The translations under genes and the position numbers were made by a program. Shown here one piece after another: positions 7,901-15,774 of a DNA stretch of 23,329 bases. Each line of letters opens with the position of its first letter. The first letter of the stretch is position 1. Origin of the DNA: JBEICQ01 sp040383885 (GTDB lineage: Bacteria; Bacteroidota; Bacteroidia; UBA4408); the NCBI GenBank assembly GCA_040383885.1, contig JBEICQ010000026.1, forward strand, positions 1 through 23,329, in the 5' to 3' direction. The notes under the pieces are model-generated. The model ran no database searches, was not told where the DNA came from, and was given only the letters and a program-made list of their open reading frames with translations.

Positions 7901-9246
7901 TGGATGTATTTCTTTTTTATATCGTTGAACATGAGTTGTGCCAGCAATCTTGCACCGGCACCGTTTACATGGGTAAAATCTTTGTTGGCGAGTGGATAGG
8001 GTCTGTTAACCATGGATACCATGGAGCCTTCGCCACCCATGGCGGAAAAAAGGCTGTAGAAAGCAGTTTTCTTTTCCCTTGCCATCCGGCACTGTATGGA
8101 ATCGAGCACATACACCCCGGGTACGGTGGATAATTCGCCTTCGGGATTTCGGTAGGCTTTGTCGCTCACACCTACAATCAGTAAAGGCACACCCGGAAAA
8201 GCCCTGCGCATGAGCGACAACACCTGGCTCATTCCCCTGTAATACCAGGCATAATCTACACTTGCCTCTGAAACTACATTTAAACCATAATGAAATATAA
8301 GCAGGTCGTAAGGCACTGCATTTGAAAAAGCTTTCCAGGTTTTAAATGGAACACGGGTCAGGGCCATCCCGGAATTTCCGCGGAAAGAAAAATTGTCGAT
8401 GATGATACCTGTATCCGATTCGCAACTAAAACCATAAATGGGACCGGAACGGGGCGAGAAGCTACAGCGAAGAAGTTTTCCGTTCCAGGTGTCGGTAAGT
8501 GTGCTTACCGAAAAGGGCAGCGTATCGCTCAGAGAAAATTGTTTGACATTTCTGGCGTGGTCCAGCGAAAGATTGCCCGGTATTGACTGAGGCCCATACC
8601 AGAGGCGCAAAGAGATGTTTCCTCCAAAAGCCGGATTGCCTCCGGCACACTCCACCCAGGCTTCGTCTTTCCCTGTTTGATGCATGAATCCTCCGGGACC
8701 GGGAGAAAACTTATTGCGGGCATACTGTTCTGAGATGTCGTTTTGCTGCCAGTTGTCTGAGAACCGATGCCTGATGGTTTGGCGAAATCCGCTCACGGGA
8801 CTGGTCACCGGAACAAAGCCTACCCCTGCCCCACCCAACCATTGCTGAAACAATCTGCGTAAATCCTGGGTGAGTAAATCGCCTTCAATCATGGAATCAC
8901 CGAAATAACCCACGCGTATTTTTCGCTTGTGCGATTTTATAGAAGTAAAAAAAGAAGTGAAAGCTGCACTGCTATCAGAAAAATCTAAAAAATAAGAGAG
9001 GCTATCGGCTTTGCTTGTTGTGTCTTGATTAACTTTTGAAGCACTTGCATTTTCCTTTACTGAAGTTGCAGCGGCATACACTCCGGGCCGGGGCTTTTTT
9101 TTGTAAGCTTTTTTATAATGGCTCAGAAAACCGGCAGGGCGGAAGTTTTTGACTTCATAAAATTGAAGGACCAGATCGTAGACAAATAGAAAAAACAAAA
9201 GGCACAGAATAGTAAAAAACGGCCGAAGACTACTCCAGGGATGCAT
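7873..9246 (-). CDS. SGNH/GDSL-family envelope hydrolase or acyltransferase
   Basis: A 457-residue protein anchored by an N-terminal transmembrane segment (about residues 10-27), followed by a low-complexity linker (about 45-90) and a periplasmic SGNH domain. Block I is VGYFGDSMIEGD with nucleophile Ser118; block III is FHYGLN (Gly321, Asn323); block V is KDFTHVN with Asp423 and His426. The block II glycine is not certain. Enzymes of this kind beside an MBOAT protein transfer or remove acetyl groups on exported polysaccharide. The ATG at 9246 is preferred; a TTG nine bases earlier (9255) would add three residues. It is the first gene of the SGNH-SGNH-MBOAT cluster and resembles its neighbour around AMGGEGS and the DxxH block, suggesting an old duplication. 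The substrate is unknown. Confidence 0.88.
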   Translation of the reverse strand: MHPWSSLRPFFTILCLLFFLFVYDLVLQFYEVKNFRPAGFLSHYKKAYKKKPRPGVYAAATSVKENASASKVNQDTTSKADSLSYFLDFSDSSAAFTSFFTSIKSHKRKIRVGYFGDSMIEGDLLTQDLRRLFQQWLGGAGVGFVPVTSPVSGFRQTIRHRFSDNWQQNDISEQYARNKFSPGPGGFMHQTGKDEAWVECAGGNPAFGGNISLRLWYGPQSIPGNLSLDHARNVKQFSLSDTLPFSVSTLTDTWNGKLLRCSFSPRSGPIYGFSCESDTGIIIDNFSFRGNSGMALTRVPFKTWKAFSNAVPYDLLIFHYGLNVVSEASVDYAWYYRGMSQVLSLMRRAFPGVPLLIVGVSDKAYRNPEGELSTVPGVYVLDSIQCRMAREKKTAFYSLFSAMGGEGSMVSMVNRPYPLANKDFTHVNGAGARLLAQLMFNDIKKKYIQWIQANQLQ

Positions 9247-9442
9247 GCTTCGCAAAGTTGCAAGAATTCGTGAATAGAAATAAATCCATCCGGAAATAAT
9301 CGTACTCAGGCAGGCAGATTGGCGGCATCCCGGGGGTTTATTAAAAACCTGTTTTTCCTGAACCCATCATGCTTACAAAGAAGCAAGCCGGAGATAAAAT
9401 GTTAAAAGTTGCATTTTTGCTGAATCATTTTGGCAATATTAG

Positions 9443-9450
9443 TAGATTTG
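9443..9450 (+). promoter_or_regulatory. TAnnTTTG -7 box immediately before the antitoxin ATG
   Basis: TAGATTTG is an exact match to the Bacteroidota -7 element and ends only three bases before the ATG at 9454. The best -33 candidate, TTTG at 9416-9419, is 23 bases upstream, which is somewhat long. If functional, the transcript would be leaderless. Confidence 0.4.
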
Positions 9451-9453
9451 GGG

Positions 9454-9876
9454 ATGAGAAAAAATAAAATCCTCCCCACCTACATCAATGAACATTCAAT
9501 TTTAAACCTTGTGCAGGAAGGCGCGCTTGCTGAGGAAAAATACCAGGAATATTTCAGCAACATCAAAACCTTTACCGGTGTCAATGACAAAGACATTGCA
9601 GCTTGGCTCGGGCTTAGCGAAAGAACCTACGGAAATTACAAAAGGGCACAAAGCATTTTCTTTAAGCCACAAACCCGCGTTCAGATACTCATGATTATGG
9701 CACTTATCCAACATGGAAAAGAAGTGTTTGGTTCCTACAGCAAGTTTACCCAATGGCTCGAAACAGAAAATTTTTATTTCAACAAGAAGCGACCCATGGA
9801 TTACATGAACACCTCGGTAGGCCTAAAGTATATTGACAACAGGCTTACTGCCATGGAATACGGGGACAACGCCTGA
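9454..9876 (+). CDS. Xre/MbcA/ParS-type antitoxin of a RES toxin-antitoxin pair
   Basis: A 140-residue protein. Residues 45-63 (DKDIAAWLGLSERTYGNYK) form the Xre-like helix-turn-helix, and residues about 86-138 match the toxin-binding domain (FGSYSKFTQWLETENFYF, then RPMDYMNTSVGLKYIDNRL, then a final YG). Antitoxins of this family bind and block the active site of RES-domain toxins and usually repress their own operon. The ATG at 9454 is preferred over a TTG at 9430. The stop codon overlaps the toxin start by one base (TGATG), so the two are co-translated. The family is recognised with good confidence from both domains and the neighbour. Confidence 0.9.
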   Translation: MRKNKILPTYINEHSILNLVQEGALAEEKYQEYFSNIKTFTGVNDKDIAAWLGLSERTYGNYKRAQSIFFKPQTRVQILMIMALIQHGKEVFGSYSKFTQWLETENFYFNKKRPMDYMNTSVGLKYIDNRLTAMEYGDNA

Positions 9877-10346
9877 TGATGGAAGTTTACCGGCTTTTGC
9901 GCGAAGCCCATGCCCATGCGCTTAGTGCATCAGGAGTAGCCAACAGATGGAACCGCGAAGGAGAATGGGTAATGTATGCCGGAAGCTCACGCTCCTTGTC
10001 CACCCTAGAACTGTTGGTTCACCGCCACACCATGCATCTGCCGGATGCCTATTGCATGATGGTGATTGGCATCCAAGTAAATACAGGCAGCATACCTTCC
10101 ATTGAACCTTCTGATTTGCCGAAAAACTGGAAGCAAATGGAGGCGATTCCTTTTCTACAGAGCCTGGGCAGCAAATGGTACAGCAGCAAACAATCAGCGC
10201 TGCTCAGGGTTCCTTCGGTAATCATCGAAAAGGAATACAATTATTTGATAAACACGCGGCACCATGATTTTCAAAAAAAAGTTTCAATCATGGAGAGAGA
10301 ATCCTACTTTTGGGATGAGCGGCTCATCAGAAAAAGAGAAGCATAA
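9876..10346 (+). CDS. RES-domain toxin (NAD+-degrading family)
   Basis: A 156-residue protein, typical length for the RES family. The signature residues after which the family is named are present: Arg24 in NRWNREGEWVMYAGSS, Glu45 in STLELLVH and Ser114 in LLRVPSVIIEKEYNYLINTRH. Characterised relatives (for example mycobacterial MbcT) degrade NAD+ by phosphorolysis, and others are ADP-ribosyl transferases, so release from the antitoxin halts growth. The protein is cytoplasmic, with no signal peptide. Two adjacent ATG codons (9876 and 9879) could start it. It directly overlaps its antitoxin, the normal antitoxin-first order of this system. Activity of this copy is inferred, not shown. Confidence 0.9.
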   Translation: MMEVYRLLREAHAHALSASGVANRWNREGEWVMYAGSSRSLSTLELLVHRHTMHLPDAYCMMVIGIQVNTGSIPSIEPSDLPKNWKQMEAIPFLQSLGSKWYSSKQSALLRVPSVIIEKEYNYLINTRHHDFQKKVSIMERESYFWDERLIRKREA

Positions 10347-10380
10347 GCTGCCCACATAATATTTAGAACCATTTACTGCC

Positions 10381-10830
10381 ATGACCCGGGTAAATTCATC
10401 ATCGGAGGACTACGAGATTTCTACCGATAAAATCAAGCTCAATCGTACCATGATACACCGGTATCTTTCTACCGAGGCCTATTGGTGCCGGGGAATTAGC
10501 AGAGAGCTGGTGGAAAAATCCATTGCTCACTCCCTGTGTTTTGGTGTATATCTGGGAGAAGAACAGGTTGGCTTTGCCAGGGTCATCTCTGATTTTGCCA
10601 GCATCGCTTACCTGGGAGATGTTTTTATTTTAGAGGCACACAGGGGCAAGGGACTTTCCAGGAAATTGATGGAGCGTGTGATGGAGCATCCGGAATTACA
10701 AGGGATGAGACGCTGGATTTTGCTTACCAGAGATGCGCACGACCTGTATCGCAAATACGGATGGACAGACATTGCCAATCCAGTTTACTGGATGGAGTTG
10801 CACAACAAGCATGTGTATGGGCAAGGCTAG
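10381..10830 (+). CDS. GNAT family N-acetyltransferase
   Basis: A 149-residue protein with a complete GNAT fold. The acetyl-CoA-binding motif A is seen as LGDVFILEAHRGKGLSRKLM, with the pyrophosphate loop R88-G-K-G-L-S93; the C-terminal YRKYGW (123-128) is the usual motif B end. N-terminal residues 20-40 (NRTMIHRYLSTEAYWCRGIS) resemble the small-molecule and amino-acid acetyltransferase subgroup common in many bacteria. The substrate cannot be read from sequence. It starts 34 bases after the toxin gene, so it may be read through from that operon, but there is no functional link that I can support. Confidence 0.92.
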   Translation: MTRVNSSSEDYEISTDKIKLNRTMIHRYLSTEAYWCRGISRELVEKSIAHSLCFGVYLGEEQVGFARVISDFASIAYLGDVFILEAHRGKGLSRKLMERVMEHPELQGMRRWILLTRDAHDLYRKYGWTDIANPVYWMELHNKHVYGQG

Positions 10831-11066
10831 TAGCGAGTTTGAAAGTTTGAAAGTTTTAATTCAGAATTTAGAAAGTGGGCGCTGTCTGAAAACCTGATGT
10901 ATTGGCTTTTCTCCTGTTTTTTTGATGTCACAGCCCTAAACAGTCCAAGCAAGTAGCAGGTCATTTGTAAGATTTGTGAGATGCTCCCGGATACATTGAC
11001 ACTGCAAAGCAGGAGGCTCAGGCGCATCCGGGTCCAACAAAATTTTAAAAGCCCCTTGCTACACGG

Positions 11067-11074
11067 TATCTTTG
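11067..11074 (+). promoter_or_regulatory. TAnnTTTG -7 box just upstream of bshC
   Basis: TATCTTTG is an exact -7 match ending five bases before the ATG at 11080, with a weak TTTT (11043-11046) 20 bases upstream. This would place the transcription start at or beside the start codon and supports 11080 as the true bshC start. Confidence 0.4.
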
Positions 11075-11079
11075 GCAAG

Positions 11080-12690
11080 ATGCAATACAAAGAAATCATT
11101 GGATTAGAGGAATGGCTCAGGTTACCCGAGGTGCTGAACTCAATGAAAAATCAGCATTCATCTGTTTTGCCGCTGATTGATGCCTATCCTGATAAAACAT
11201 CTATTGAGACTGCGGCAGCGCGGAAAATTTCATTTGAACACCGGGCGGTATTGTATGAGGTATTGCAGGAGCAGTATGCCCATGTTGACAACAATGCCCT
11301 TGCTTTGCGGCAGATTGGGAAGCTCAAACACATGCCTACATGCACCGTAACTACCGGTCATCAGCTATGTTTTGCCGGTGGCCCACTGATGGTATTTATC
11401 AAGGCTGCACAAACCATTGCGCTTGCCAGGCATATTGAGAGCAAGTATGGCTTTCAGGTAGTACCTGTATTTTGGATGGCATCAGAAGACCATGATTTTG
11501 CCGAGATAGCCAAGATGAGCCTATTTGGGAAAACTTACACAGGAAATCATACTGAAGGCAAGAATTTGATCCCTGTGGGGAAACTTGATGCTTCCGCATG
11601 CAGTTCCTTGGTAGAAACTTTATCGGATCCCTCTTTGCGTATTCCTTCTCAGTTAGTGGACATGGTAAAAGCATGTTATGCACCGCAAAAAACACAGACG
11701 GAGGCCTTTCGTGCCCTGATGCACCGGCTCTTTGGTTCGGAAGGATTGCTTTTGCTGGATGCCGACGATGCAAGGTTAAAGCGGCTCTTTCTTCCGCACA
11801 TCAAACAGGAATTAAACATGCAGGTTACCCTTCATGCGGTAGAGGAAATGTGTAATTCCGAAAAATATGCACAACATATTGGCAAGGGGAACATGCAGGC
11901 GACACCCAGAAACATCAACCTCTTTTATATAGGTGAGGGAAAAAGGCTGAGGATTGATAAAACTGAAAACGGATTCAGGGATGAGTTGGGTAAGGATTAC
12001 ACGATTGAGGAGATGATGAATGAGGCTGACATGCATCCTGAGCGATTTAGTCCGGGTGTATTGTTGCGGCCCTTGTATCAGGAATGCATTTTGCCAAACC
12101 TTGCCTATGTGGGTGGCCGTGCCGAATTATTGTATTGGATGCAGCTGGGAGGTCTCTTCAGACAGCTGGGTATGGCCATGCCTTTTTTAATTTTAAGAAA
12201 CAGTTTGTTTCTCATAAGAGAGCAAGCATGGATGAAATGGAAAGAAAAGGCATTTGCTCCCAAAGACATTTTTTTGAGCAGGGAAGTCATAGAAAAAAAA
12301 TATGCAAACCATGCCTCCGAAGGATTTTCGGTGAAAGATGCGCAGCAAAAAATGACTGAGGTATATACCACACTTACCAATAGTATTCTGGAGATTGATG
12401 CCTCGCTTGCAGGCATGGCGGAGGCGGAGAAGGCGAAACATCTCTCGGGCTTAAAACAGCTTGAAGAAAGGGTGTTGCGGTCGGTTAAACAAAAAGAAGA
12501 AACCGGCTTGAGGCAGGTGCTGAAGATAAAAGACACTTTGTTTCCGCAGGGTGTGATGATGGAAAGAACAGAGGCAGGCATTTTGTTTGATCGCGAAGGC
12601 ATGGAATGGCTGATTGGTCTGCATGAAAGCAAGTTGTCGCCATTGGGTTTTGGGGCTGTGCTGGTGGTGGAGGCTGCCGACAAAAAATAA
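11080..12690 (+). CDS. bshC: Bacillithiol synthase BshC (cysteine-adding enzyme)
   Basis: A 536-residue protein from the ATG at 11080. BshC catalyses the last step of bacillithiol synthesis, joining cysteine to glucosaminyl-malate in the cytoplasm. The family signatures are TTGHQLCFAGGPL (91-103) and VPVFWMASEDHDFAEI (128-143), which lie in the nucleotidyl-transferase-like core; the later region (about 380-480) is rich in E, K and Q and matches the family's coiled-coil arm. The frame also opens at 10981, giving 33 extra basic residues with no family counterpart; the 11080 start fits the usual length of about 530-540 and follows a -7 box. bshA and bshB are not in the window, which is common as these genes are often scattered. 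Confidence 0.93.
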   Translation: MQYKEIIGLEEWLRLPEVLNSMKNQHSSVLPLIDAYPDKTSIETAAARKISFEHRAVLYEVLQEQYAHVDNNALALRQIGKLKHMPTCTVTTGHQLCFAGGPLMVFIKAAQTIALARHIESKYGFQVVPVFWMASEDHDFAEIAKMSLFGKTYTGNHTEGKNLIPVGKLDASACSSLVETLSDPSLRIPSQLVDMVKACYAPQKTQTEAFRALMHRLFGSEGLLLLDADDARLKRLFLPHIKQELNMQVTLHAVEEMCNSEKYAQHIGKGNMQATPRNINLFYIGEGKRLRIDKTENGFRDELGKDYTIEEMMNEADMHPERFSPGVLLRPLYQECILPNLAYVGGRAELLYWMQLGGLFRQLGMAMPFLILRNSLFLIREQAWMKWKEKAFAPKDIFLSREVIEKKYANHASEGFSVKDAQQKMTEVYTTLTNSILEIDASLAGMAEAEKAKHLSGLKQLEERVLRSVKQKEETGLRQVLKIKDTLFPQGVMMERTEAGILFDREGMEWLIGLHESKLSPLGFGAVLVVEAADKK

Positions 12691-12860
12691 TTTCGCAAAA
12701 CATTTTGCCGCTTATTTTGGCTGCATCTGTTTTTGATTTTTATGCTGCCTGATTGATTTGTGATTGGTTTGTGAAAGTGATGGGTAAGGATGCCCGGGGG
12801 TGTAAACAAGGACGAAGTTTTTCTTTTTTTTGGACGAAAGCAGGCAGAAAAAAAATGTAT

Positions 12861-12885
12861 CTGCGCGGGGCTTTGCCCCGCGCAG
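12861..12885. repeat. GC-rich perfect palindrome, 11-bp stem
   Basis: CTGCGCGGGGC, a TTT loop, then its exact reverse complement. An A-rich tract lies on the left (12848-12855), which would be a U tract for minus-strand transcripts, so it could end the deacetylase operon mRNA. Confidence 0.85.
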
Positions 12886-12906
12886 GCGTTAGGGATTGCA
12901 GCGTTT

Positions 12907-12929
12907 ACTTTTTTGCGCAGCAAAAAAGT
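12907..12929. repeat. T/A palindrome, 10-bp stem
   Basis: ACTTTTTTGC, loop GCA, GCAAAAAAGT. Perfectly paired; the six-T and six-A arms sit between the two GC-rich palindromes, 21 and 16 bases from them. Confidence 0.85.
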
Positions 12930-12945
12930 TTGAGCGGAAAGCCCG

Positions 12946-12970
12946 CCCCGGACGGCTTTGCCGTCCGGGG
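12946..12970. repeat. GC-rich perfect palindrome, 11-bp stem
   Basis: CCCCGGACGGC, TTT loop, GCCGTCCGGGG. It shares with the palindrome at 12861 the stem length and the GGC-TTT-GCC style apex, but the stem sequence differs, so pairing is conserved rather than sequence. A-rich tracts follow to 13001. Confidence 0.85.
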
Positions 12971-13001
12971 AACGCACAAAAAAAAGAAGAAGCAAAAAAA
13001 A

Positions 13002-14333
13002 TTAGTGCTCAGCTGAACCGTTACGCAGTGAGGCTGCATACTCCAGCAGGCCTGTAAATACGGGCTGCCAGCCTTTCCATTGCCTGTGCTCGCCAATGGT
13101 TTCGTTGTGCCAGAGCGTAACAAACAATCCATCTACTGCCTTTGTCTCGTCGGCAATTTTCATGCTTTCAGCCAATGCCTGTTCGGGTGTGAGTTTCATG
13201 TAATAAAGTAAACTTGCGTCCATCACCTGAAAGGGCACAACCCTGAGGGGTGTTTCTGTTTCAAGGTCGAGGTTGTAAAACCTGAAAGGTGTACAAGTAC
13301 CTGCGCGAAAGCCTATGGTATGTGCATATCCCATGGTATAATCCTCCGCAATGTCAAGCTGAATAAGGTTGTTGTAGGTATCCGGAAAATTCAGTTTTAA
13401 GAAGTGTTGACGGCTGATGTTAATCTCCCGGTGGATGAGCAATGACAATTCTTTGATCTCCCTCTCCATGCGAACTAAACTGCGGTTAGAGGCATAAGAA
13501 GGATGTATACCCATACGCGATTTGTCGGCAATAGATTTGATCAGACGCAGAAAACAGTGGTTGTCGGTAGACAGGTTTTTGTCGTAGTGTCCGTAATCAG
13601 AAAAGAGAATAAAATAAACCGAGTCGAGCTTGTTGTTTTTATGCACCCGGTCGAGCAGCCAGTAGGTGTCGTAGGGATCATCACGAAAGCCCAGAATGGT
13701 CTGCAGGCGATGTGTAAAGGCTTCGGCGTCGCCGCTGATAAGGGCCTTGCCAAGTGCACCTACCGTACGCATCAGTCCCTTGTGTTTGTAGGCATAGGCA
13801 TTGTCAATATCTATGGTGGAGAGCACCTCAAACTTACGCTGCAGAAACTTGAGTTGCGGATAGCGTTGTTGCATTTTACTGCGCATCTCAAGTGCCCAGA
13901 TATCCACTGCCGGTTTGTGCAGGAAATTATATTTTGCCGCAAAACCGGAGGCCGCATCAAAGCGGTCGTGCTTGTCGCGGATGGATGGTAAGTACTCTTC
14001 GTATCTGCTGACCAGGAAAAAACCTGCGGCAAACATATCGAAAGGGATATCGGCTGAACGGTTGCTGAAAAAAGGACGGGGAAGGTTTTCAGACAAATCG
14101 GTTTTGATTTCGGGATTGTTGATTCCTGTTTCAAAAAGGAGCGTTGCCGGCGACATCCACAAGCCTTTGCCAATGTTTTGCGAACTGTAGTTGATGAGTC
14201 CGTGTGGCCATTGCAAGGCTTCCTGCAGGTTGGTGCTAAAGCTGATGTCGGAATAGCCCGCGATGTCGCCCAGCATGAATCCTGCGATGTAACGCAGGCG
14301 GCTGCTGATGTGTTGCGAGTAGATAAGAATCAT
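13002..14333 (-). CDS. DUF7033/polysaccharide deacetylase-like protein
   Basis: A 443-residue protein with two parts. Residues 1 to about 160 match the N-terminal domain (DUF7033-like) often found before a deacetylase domain in Bacteroidota. Residues about 165-443 resemble the NodB/carbohydrate esterase 4 barrel: STIDIDNAY (172-180) at the place of the TFDDG motif, GIHPSYASN (275-283) for the metal-binding histidine motif, GFRAGTCTPFRF (341-352) for the third motif and VTLWHNE (405-411) near the end. The metal ligands would be Asp175 or Asp177 and His277. No signal peptide is seen, so its place in the cell is unclear. It starts six bases after dapA and is the last gene of the ligA operon. Substrate unknown; activity is inferred. 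Confidence 0.82.
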   Translation of the reverse strand: MILIYSQHISSRLRYIAGFMLGDIAGYSDISFSTNLQEALQWPHGLINYSSQNIGKGLWMSPATLLFETGINNPEIKTDLSENLPRPFFSNRSADIPFDMFAAGFFLVSRYEEYLPSIRDKHDRFDAASGFAAKYNFLHKPAVDIWALEMRSKMQQRYPQLKFLQRKFEVLSTIDIDNAYAYKHKGLMRTVGALGKALISGDAEAFTHRLQTILGFRDDPYDTYWLLDRVHKNNKLDSVYFILFSDYGHYDKNLSTDNHCFLRLIKSIADKSRMGIHPSYASNRSLVRMEREIKELSLLIHREINISRQHFLKLNFPDTYNNLIQLDIAEDYTMGYAHTIGFRAGTCTPFRFYNLDLETETPLRVVPFQVMDASLLYYMKLTPEQALAESMKIADETKAVDGLFVTLWHNETIGEHRQWKGWQPVFTGLLEYAASLRNGSAEH

Positions 14334-14339
14334 GCGGAT

Positions 14340-15239
14340 TTAGGCGGGGAAACCGGCATCAATCTCTTTGGTTAGGGCCACAATTTGTTTGCGTATGGCC
14401 GGACTCACCTGAACCAGGGGCAGGCGAAGGTGCTCTCCGCATATGCCCAATGCATTGAGGGCTGCTTTGATACCTGCCGGACTGCCATCGGCAAACAAAA
14501 GATCGGTGAGTGGCATCATGGCGTAATGCAGGGGCAAGGCACGGGTAAAGTTTCCTTTGAGGCAATGGTTTACCATACGCGAATAGGGCTCAGGCACAGC
14601 CTGTGCGGTAACAGAGATCACGCCTTTGGCACCTATGGCCATCATGGGCAGGGTAAGGTTGTCGTCGCCGCTGATAAGGGTAAAGTCTTTGGGGGCACCT
14701 GCCATGATGCGCATGCATTGCTCAAGGTTGCCGGAGGCTTCCTTAATGGCTTTTGCATTTTTGCAGGTAGATGCCAGCTCAATTGTGGTTTCGGCAGTCA
14801 TGTTTAATCCGGTGCGGCCGGGCACATTGTAGAGAATGACAGGCACGGGACTGGCCTTTGTTACTTCCCGGAAGTGGCTGATGATGCCTCTTTGTCCGGG
14901 TTTGTTGTAATACGGAGAAACACTGAGCACTGCAGCTACCCCTTTGAGATCCATTTTTTGCAATTGCTCACATACGGCGGCAGTATGGTTTCCGCCGATA
15001 CCCATAACTACATGCATTTTACCTTTGGCAGCCCCGGTGGTGGCATGGAGGAGTTCCTGTTTTTCATCGGCAGAGAGAGTTGCCGACTCACCGGTGGTTC
15101 CGGAGACCACCACATAATCCACACCCCGTTTTTGCAGGTGATTGATCAATCGGAGGTGTGCCTTTAGATCCAATCTGCCTTTTTCGTTAAAGGGTGTGAC
15201 CAGGGCCACACCGGTTCCGGTAAAATCAAATGTTTTCAT
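14340..15239 (-). CDS. dapA: 4-hydroxy-tetrahydrodipicolinate synthase (DapA)
   Basis: A 299-residue TIM-barrel enzyme of the DapA family, which condenses pyruvate with aspartate semialdehyde in lysine and diaminopimelate synthesis. The Schiff-base lysine is Lys166 in AKAIKEASGN; the tyrosine of the catalytic relay is Tyr137 in LYNVPGRTG, with Arg142 for substrate binding, and the pyruvate loop is GTTGES (47-52). SPYYNKP (108-114) carries the inter-subunit tyrosine. Length is typical (about 290-300). The ATG at 15239 overlaps the end of the DUF6913 gene by 14 bases, so it is co-transcribed with that gene and ligA. Members of the family with other aldolase roles exist, but every motif here fits DapA. 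Confidence 0.96.
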   Translation of the reverse strand: MKTFDFTGTGVALVTPFNEKGRLDLKAHLRLINHLQKRGVDYVVVSGTTGESATLSADEKQELLHATTGAAKGKMHVVMGIGGNHTAAVCEQLQKMDLKGVAAVLSVSPYYNKPGQRGIISHFREVTKASPVPVILYNVPGRTGLNMTAETTIELASTCKNAKAIKEASGNLEQCMRIMAGAPKDFTLISGDDNLTLPMMAIGAKGVISVTAQAVPEPYSRMVNHCLKGNFTRALPLHYAMMPLTDLLFADGSPAGIKAALNALGICGEHLRLPLVQVSPAIRKQIVALTKEIDAGFPA

Positions 15240-15774
15240 GCTTGCTGTGTATCATGTGAAGGTATTTTGTGAGCACCTCTATTTGTTTGTAGAGGGGTTG
15301 TTCGGGTGTTGCAGAAAAGAGCAAATCATACAAAGCCATATCCGCAGCTCCCTCTGTTCCTACCTTGCAAAGTGCGTTAGATTTTGCTACGAGGCGGGAT
15401 ACCGGGAGGTAGCCGGTTTCGCAGATGTTGACAAGAATATGAAAAGATGTTGCTGAAAAAGTGTTGAGCATGGCCGTTACGCCGGGAGGATTTTTCCTGC
15501 AAAAATAATCGGTGTGCAAGCGGGCCTGGTATGCTGAGGGAATTTCTTTTTCATGAAAATAGCCGAGCACCCGCACCTGCGCAACAGTGGCTCTGAGTTG
15601 CTCTGCCCAAGCGAGCACATTCTTTAGTGCTTCGGCATTTCCTGCATCGCAAATGATGGCCATGGAACGGGCTTCATCCAGACCGATGAGCGCACCTTTT
15701 CGTTTGCTTTCAGCAGCCTGTGTGAGCAGTCGCTTGAGCAAGAGGGAATGGTATATTCTGGTGGCAGCCTTCAT
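15226..15774 (-). CDS. DUF6913-like Bacteroidota conserved protein
   Basis: A 182-residue protein that resembles the DUF6913 family, which is largely confined to Bacteroidota and has no known function. The most typical part is the C-terminal half: FHILVNICETGYLPVSRLV (111-129), then SNALCKVGTEGAADMALYD (132-150) and a final YLHMI. No signal peptide or membrane segment is seen, so it is probably cytoplasmic. Its ATG overlaps the ligA stop by four bases (ATGA) and its end overlaps dapA by 14 bases, an arrangement implying translational coupling with both. Why a lysine enzyme, a DNA ligase and this protein share an operon is not clear. Family assignment is from recall of the motif pattern only. 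Confidence 0.8.
   Translation of the reverse strand: MKAATRIYHSLLLKRLLTQAAESKRKGALIGLDEARSMAIICDAGNAEALKNVLAWAEQLRATVAQVRVLGYFHEKEIPSAYQARLHTDYFCRKNPPGVTAMLNTFSATSFHILVNICETGYLPVSRLVAKSNALCKVGTEGAADMALYDLLFSATPEQPLYKQIEVLTKYLHMIHSKHENI

Larger units (their letters stand above)
12691..13001. other. Gap between convergent bshC and deacetylase genes
   Basis: No convincing gene is present. The first 150 bases are AT-rich with several T runs. The second half holds three perfect palindromes (listed separately) flanked by A-rich tracts. Because both flanking genes end here, the hairpins could end transcription from either side. Confidence 0.7.

Noticed and set aside
10836..10857. Short tandem repeat GTTTGAAA (two and a half copies)
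   Set aside because: Too short and too AT-rich to separate from chance; no function is suggested.
10981..11079. Longer BshC start at 10981
   Set aside because: The 33 extra residues are basic, unlike BshC N-termini, and the 11080 start gives family length and follows a -7 box.
12105..12995. A 296-codon minus-strand frame
   Set aside because: It lies over the bshC 3' half and the palindromes; its translation is Ser/Pro/Cys-rich with no domain, a typical shadow.
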